From contig OY829328.1 in NCBI GenBank assembly GCA_963691655.1, positions 85,998,400 to 86,062,399 of the forward strand: 64,000 nucleotides of DNA, given 5' to 3'. Below the pieces are notes generated by a model. It did no database searches, was not told the DNA's origin, and saw only the letters and a program-made list of their open reading frames with translations. The DNA comes from Toxonevra muliebris. Lineage: Eukaryota > Arthropoda > Insecta > Diptera > Pallopteridae. Every line of letters begins with the position of its first letter. The stretch's first letter is position 1. Made by a program: the position numbers and the translations under genes. Below, one piece after another: positions 58,706 through 64,000 of the stretch.

Positions 58706-60944
58706 CAAGCCATGAATAAAAATAAAATAAAGCACTTCGATCTATAAAAGGATATGATTTAATGCTTCCTTAGATAGACATGAAAATTACTGCTTACGCG
58801 CATGTTCCGACCACTGGGAATATGCAGTACACACATGTACAAATAAGCATATATATGTACGTGTATGCTCAACATTTTGAAAATGTCATGAGATTTAAGT
58901 GGCGGAATTAAGGTTATAATAAAATATACCGAATGAAACTTTTTTTTTGCTGATACTGATCTTTGTGCATATTAAAGAGTAAAGCTAATTTTGAAAGTAA
59001 GAAAATTAAAAAATACAGACACTTTAAAACGACAATATTTTGTGCAATCTGCTAAGTAATGTTACCACTTGCGTACATCTATAATCAAAAAATTTCAAAA
59101 ATTAGCAAACGAAATAATGCGTTGGAGAAGCTGGAGAAGGAATTCAATATGAAAAATATATTAAAATCAAAATTATAGCTGTGTAATTTTTTTTAAATTT
59201 TTTTGTCAGAGTAAAGTAATTCTACAAAGCTTTATGAAAACAAAGTCGACCTTAAAATAAAGACGAATCACTTTTATTGCTGATAAACATCAAACATTTT
59301 GATTGCTTAATATCAATAATCTTTTTAAATTAGACTCAATGGATTTTGTGCCATATACTAACTGAAACTGTTGACTTACAACTACAACAAAGAGACTAGT
59401 GAAGCAGTCGTTGAGATATTTCCAAAATGAATTTCATTTCGGAGACTCGTTTGTATTTTTCTTTTGCGAATTTTATTCAAGATTATAAAATATTATATCA
59501 AATGTCATGGGAAATCCAGTGAACAGCAGTTAATCCAAATCTTATACGTGCGTGCAGAGCTTAAAGAAAATGTAAATGTCGCTATTAATTCGCAAAATAC
59601 TATAAACGAAGCATAAATTTTATTACTTCAATTAAAAATTAATACAATTTTTAATTAAAATATTTTGTTGTGGTTGTTTTTTACCACAAAATAAAATCAA
59701 AAGAAATCAAACTGCCACAAACAACAAAAAATTTGACAAGCAATTGAAATTTCAATTAATACTTTTTTTATGTCTGTGTCATAGTTCCAGTTAAACTGAG
59801 TTGTTCTAAAAATCAGACACTAATAGAATTAAGTGTATACTTTTAAATAAAAATATATTAAAGCATTTGTTTCATTTCTACTGTTGAAGAGCCTTGAAGT
59901 AGAAAATAATAAAAGGAGAGACTTGAAAATGATATAAAGAGGAAGATATCAAGTTATATTCTTATTTTAAGAAAAATAGAACAAACATTTTTTATATTAT
60001 TAAGTAAAAAGCAACACTTTTTTGTATTTGTTTTTTGTATTTTGCAGCAGACAATTTCAATTTTGTTTTTTATTTTTCTTACTATATATCTACTTATGTA
60101 CTTACTTACTTACATGTATAAACCCTTACATTTTAACTTTTAAAATAACGACCACGATGAGGTGGTGGTGGGGTGATTCCCATGGGTAAAGTTACAAAAA
60201 TAGAAAAAAAACAAAAAAAATTTGTAAACTTCACTTTCATCAAGCACCGCAAACACAAACGCCCAGCTAGAACACGCCTATTTTGTTCGGTTTCATCTTT
60301 CAAGTTTGTAATATTTGGTTTTTATTTCATGTTTGTTTTGTTGCTGTTTATCTCGTCATATTGCGCCATGTTCTATTTACTCTTCTTCTTCTTTTTTTTC
60401 ATCAGCTGTTTGTTCCCTCTACTGGTGGCCATTATTTGCTGACAGTTTGCTGTAGATGCTTTGCCTTTGTGTCAAGAATTTTAAAATGGAATATATCAAA
60501 TACAGTTGACCTCTAACATCTTCTTTAAGGTAATAAATCATGGTGAATTTAATTTTTGTGTCTTTTTTTCTCTTTTACTAAGGGCGAGTGTAGGGTGAAG
60601 TTATCATTTTTGTTTTTGCTTTGTCTTATTTGGAATGTGCGTGCGTGTGTGTGTCGGATAAGAATGAAATTTTACAATACTTATACTTTTGATTAATATT
60701 TAATCTATGAGTGCACTGAGCATGTTGAGTGAGCGATTGTAAGTTGAATAAGTCGAAAGTAATACGGTTGATAAGTAGCACAGATAAAAGTGAGTCTGTC
60801 TCACTCAAATCGGTGTGCTTTCGAGAGAAAAATTGCTTTAAGTCTACTCACTCATAATCACATTTAAGTATCAGTGTAAAGTAGAAATCGCTGTAAACTT
60901 GATAATAATGGGTACGGTAAGTATAAGCTGTCTGATTAACATTG
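58706..60944. other. Tract with possible minus-strand terminal exon
   Basis: Mostly AT-rich and gene-free. At about 60141-60190 the minus strand reads PMGITPPPPHRGRYFKS and then a stop, followed by AATAAA-type sequence near 60070. See the findings for this. Confidence 0.3.
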
Positions 60945-61200
60945 TTCTGCCAAATATCAACTCGATGAACATTATTTTGCTAATCTTTATTTTGAGGAAC
61001 ATCATATCACCAAACATCATCTCGTTGAACATCACCCCTTCGAACATAATCCTAACAAATATCATTTGATCAACTTGCCAAAATAATTTCATCGAACGTT
61101 ATTTCAAAGAAAATCATCCCGTCAAATTTATTTCACCAAACATAGTCTGGCCAACATCAATTCATCAAATATCATCTCGTCGAACGTTATTTCACTCAGA
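60945..61200. repeat. Degenerate 15 bp minisatellite
   Basis: Units near aacatcatctcgtcg, several exactly 15 nt (aacatcatctcgttg then aacatcaccccttcg), with drift and two longer units. The opposite strand reads as a five-residue pseudo-repeat rich in Met, Phe and Ile. Confidence 0.7.
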
Positions 61201-61408
61201 AGTCATTGCACTGATGAGAATCGTATGTTCGTTAGAGAAAAGCTTTAAACATACTAATAGCTTCTTTGAAAGAGAAAAGCTATTAACTATTTATGCCTTG
61301 CTTTCATTAGATCATATCCCATGTCAAAGGGAAAAACAAACAGAACTTTCCATGTCCGATTTTACACACATCAATTTTTAGCCCATTTTTCACAACGATT
61401 AATACATA

Positions 61409-61644
61409 TCGGTGGTCATACGTTGACCCCTCGTATGTGATTTTTTACCACTTTTGGAAGAGACGACAAAAAAGCATTAAATGTACCTAAAGAATATGTA
61501 AAATTGGAATTTTTTAAATAAGAAAAAAATATTTTTGGAATTATTTTTTTTTTATTTTGATTTTATTTTTATATATTGCTCATAGAATTTTATTGCGTGG
61601 AGTGGTGAAAAAGTACTTACGACGGGTCAACGTATGACCATCGA
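61409..61644. mobile_element. MITE with TA flanks and ~44 bp inverted ends
   Basis: 236 bp, with arms 61409-61452 and 61601-61644 matching at about 38 of 44 positions (core tggtcatacgttgaccc). TA abuts both ends (61407-61408 and 61645-61646), as for Tc1/mariner-type insertion. A solo copy of the same end is at 17775-17816. It is non-coding, so non-autonomous. Confidence 0.75.
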
Positions 61645-61646
61645 TA

Positions 61647-64000
61647 TACTCTTTTGTTCTACACAACGATTTCAACCTACCGATTTTGTATTTCTATATA
61701 CTTCGTTGTCATTTATTTTACATGAGTGAAACACTGATGCAAAACTTGCAAAAGGCTTTAATCTCCTCTTCTTGGTGCAAAAAACACAATTGGGAGAACA
61801 ACATCAATGAAAACAAACTTGCTCTTTGACTTTTTTGTTCTCTTGAACTCTTTCGTTTCAACTAATTCTCTCTCATGTAAGTATAAATGCATTTTTTTTT
61901 TGGCCATTCGACTGCGTTCACGAATACGCAACGACGATTTCTTTCAGCTCTCTTTTTTTTGGTTAAACGGTATTATGGTGGGGAAATAAACAACAGATGA
62001 GGTGTATTTCTGATTTGGCGTGTGGCGATGTGAAATATTAGTAAAATATAAAAGTGATTAATTAATGAAAATTTATATCTTAAAATAAAATGTGGTATTT
62101 CCGGGCTTAGAGTTAACATAGAACTTTGTTACGAATCGGTACTGGTTGAATTTTGTGTTTTTTTTTTTAGCTAAAACATGCAGCCGCTACACAATAAACA
62201 AGTGAAACGTATTTACGTATTTTTTATTCAATTTTGCCATGTGTAATGCCAAAGCGATAAAATATTATTTTAAAAAACAAAGTAAAGCAATTATTTATTA
62301 AAAATAATTTTGAACAAATATCAACATTCCAAAAGTTTTCTAAAGAAATTAATGTAATAACTTTGGTAAACATTAATTTGAACATCACAAAAGCTAATCC
62401 AATAAATAAACACGAACAACTTGTGCAATAATTTTACATAAATTTCAATATAAGTAAAAATGATGACAAATTATTATGCATTAAATTTACAAAAAATAAA
62501 AAAGAACTTCCGCTTCCATGATAATATAAGCGCATAAAAAACAAAAATTTCAAAACTGCAGTTAAGAATAATAGACGTAAAAAATTAGGCTAAAAATAAA
62601 ACAAAAAATACAATTTACTTATTTTAACAAAATCAAATCAACGACAACGAGTTTTCTCAATTCGAGGAAAAAATTATGCAGCAAAATATGAAAAAAAAAA
62701 AACGAATAAAGATAAAGCATTTAAACCAATAGCGCCAAAAGCGCTTCAACATGTTTAAAATTTCAAAATAAATAACTCCAAAAACAAAAAAGAAACGCTT
62801 TTTTATACATTCATTTTTTTGCTAGCACGCCTAAAAATATGCATAATAAATTGAAATTGCACTGATATTTGTTTGGTTGCCGAGTAGTAACCAGAAAGAA
62901 AAAACAAATTCCGTCATAAATTTTATGTTTTCGTTTTTTTGCTGTATTTTTTTGGTTCTACAAATAATGAATGAGTGAGATTAATTTACCGCAAGAGAAT
63001 TAAATGAAAATTTCTTTTTTATTTGATTTTAATTGCAAGATTTTTATTTTTTTCAAATTAAAAATGAAAGAAAAATGAATAGGAAAAATATCTCAATTAA
63101 ATTCAAAATAAATTATTGAAGGTTTTTTTTTAATGAAAATTGGAAATTTTAAATGAGTTGGTATTATTTTTAATTTTTTAAATATTAAACAAAATTTATA
63201 ATGAAATTTGTTAGTATTTTAAAAAATCGCAACCAAAACTTCTTCCAAACATTTGATAGATCCCAGTGCTTCCATCATGCTTAAATTGCACGTTGCTCCC
63301 AAGATTCAACAATAATGAGCTTGTTCCTACTATCATAGTTTCGCTTTCTTTGTCTCTATAGTTGATTTTTTTAATTGATATTTTATTTTATCTAAAAAAT
63401 CAGACAATGTTCTTATGGAACTTGAACCATAAGCGGTAGTAGAGATTTGAGAGCAGTATATAGTCTTTCGTGTTTCTTAGTGATTCCTCCAAGATCAATG
63501 CCTATTAGTCTTAAAAAAATATTATTTAATATGGACTCTCTACACAGGAATGAAGGAGATTTAACGTGGAAACCATAAAGAAGAACTGAATCGCTAAATG
63601 TCCTCAAAGACTAAACCTTTAACAGCAACTGTTTTTTTGTTTTATTTTTCGCTTCACTTCTTTTCCCTTCTCTCCCCTCTCTTTTTTCTTTCTCTCTCTC
63701 GTTCTCCTCATAATCCCATCATTACATTACTTTATAGCTGTAATCAGATTTTATTCATTATTTCCATTACTATAAAAAAATTTTCCGACTCATTCCCTCA
63801 TAACATTTCTATTTATGTACTACATGATACTAAGATAAGCTTTGATTTGGCTATTTGCAAGCTTAATCTATAAAATTCCATTTATTTTTCTCCATGTTTT
63901 GTTGCTTTTTTCTCTAGTTTCTTCTATTAAAATTAGGATAGTATCAATATTTATGATACTCGCACTGCCGCTTGCTGCTCGACTATAAATAATTCATAGC
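61647..64000. other. Gene-free AT-rich tract to window end
   Basis: No gene supported. A pyrimidine-rich run (cttctctcccctctctttt) lies at about 63665-63710. A minus-strand open stretch at 63413-63607 has protein-like composition but no recognisable motif. Confidence 0.4.

Noticed and set aside
56662..58735. Long minus-strand open frames of 683 and 661 residues with a FFILHSS repeat
   Set aside because: They are the translation of the GAAGAAT satellite, which has no stop in any minus frame. Both frames give the same peptide, and there is no recognisable start, domain or splice context.
63413..63607. Minus-strand 64-residue open frame with protein-like composition
   Set aside because: It may be a transposon fossil, but I cannot match any motif with confidence.

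Overview
This window is strongly AT-rich nuclear DNA from an insect, most likely a higher (brachyceran) fly, possibly a tephritid-type fruit fly. The evidence is five tandem CYP6A-like cytochrome P450 genes, each with one 61-69 nt phase-1 intron splitting the ExxR glutamate codon, other very short GT-AG introns, a mariner element, and many small inverted-repeat (MITE-like) elements. The species assignment is an inference.

Positions 1-17,140 hold a same-strand P450 array: a 5'-truncated copy (1-1396), then complete genes at 3775-5361, 7556-9137, 10200-11782 and 15392-16973. Each complete gene encodes 505-506 residues with an N-terminal membrane anchor, C-helix WxxxR, AGF(E/D)(T/S)S I-helix, ExxR and a heme-cysteine loop. 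A decayed 1.25 kb mariner with paired terminal repeats sits three bases plus a TA duplication beyond the stop of the second gene and separates that gene from its poly(A) signal. The copies are mosaic: the I-helix to K-helix part is nearly identical between copies that differ strongly elsewhere.

Positions 20,100-31,690 hold three divergent paralogues of a DCAF8-like WD40 protein (two on minus, one on plus) plus a broken N-terminal fragment. All three share five exons with intron phases 0,2,0,0, an acidic N-terminus, and two DxR boxes 44 residues apart, the kind of site DCAF substrate receptors use to dock on DDB1 of CUL4 ubiquitin ligases. They look like an expanded, fast-diverging family of candidate ubiquitin-ligase receptors.

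Positions 31,690-64,000 hold no gene I can support. They contain MITE-like elements, fossils of LINE, hAT and another DNA transposon, several degenerate minisatellites (units 12, 13, 15 and 16 bp), a polypurine tract, and a perfect 272-copy heptanucleotide array (56,802-58,705). The array is open in all three minus-strand frames and encodes the same seven-residue repeat in each, so long reading frames there are artefacts of the repeat. This half could be intergenic or lie in long introns of a gene beyond the window; one possible terminal exon near 60.1 kb is listed as a finding.
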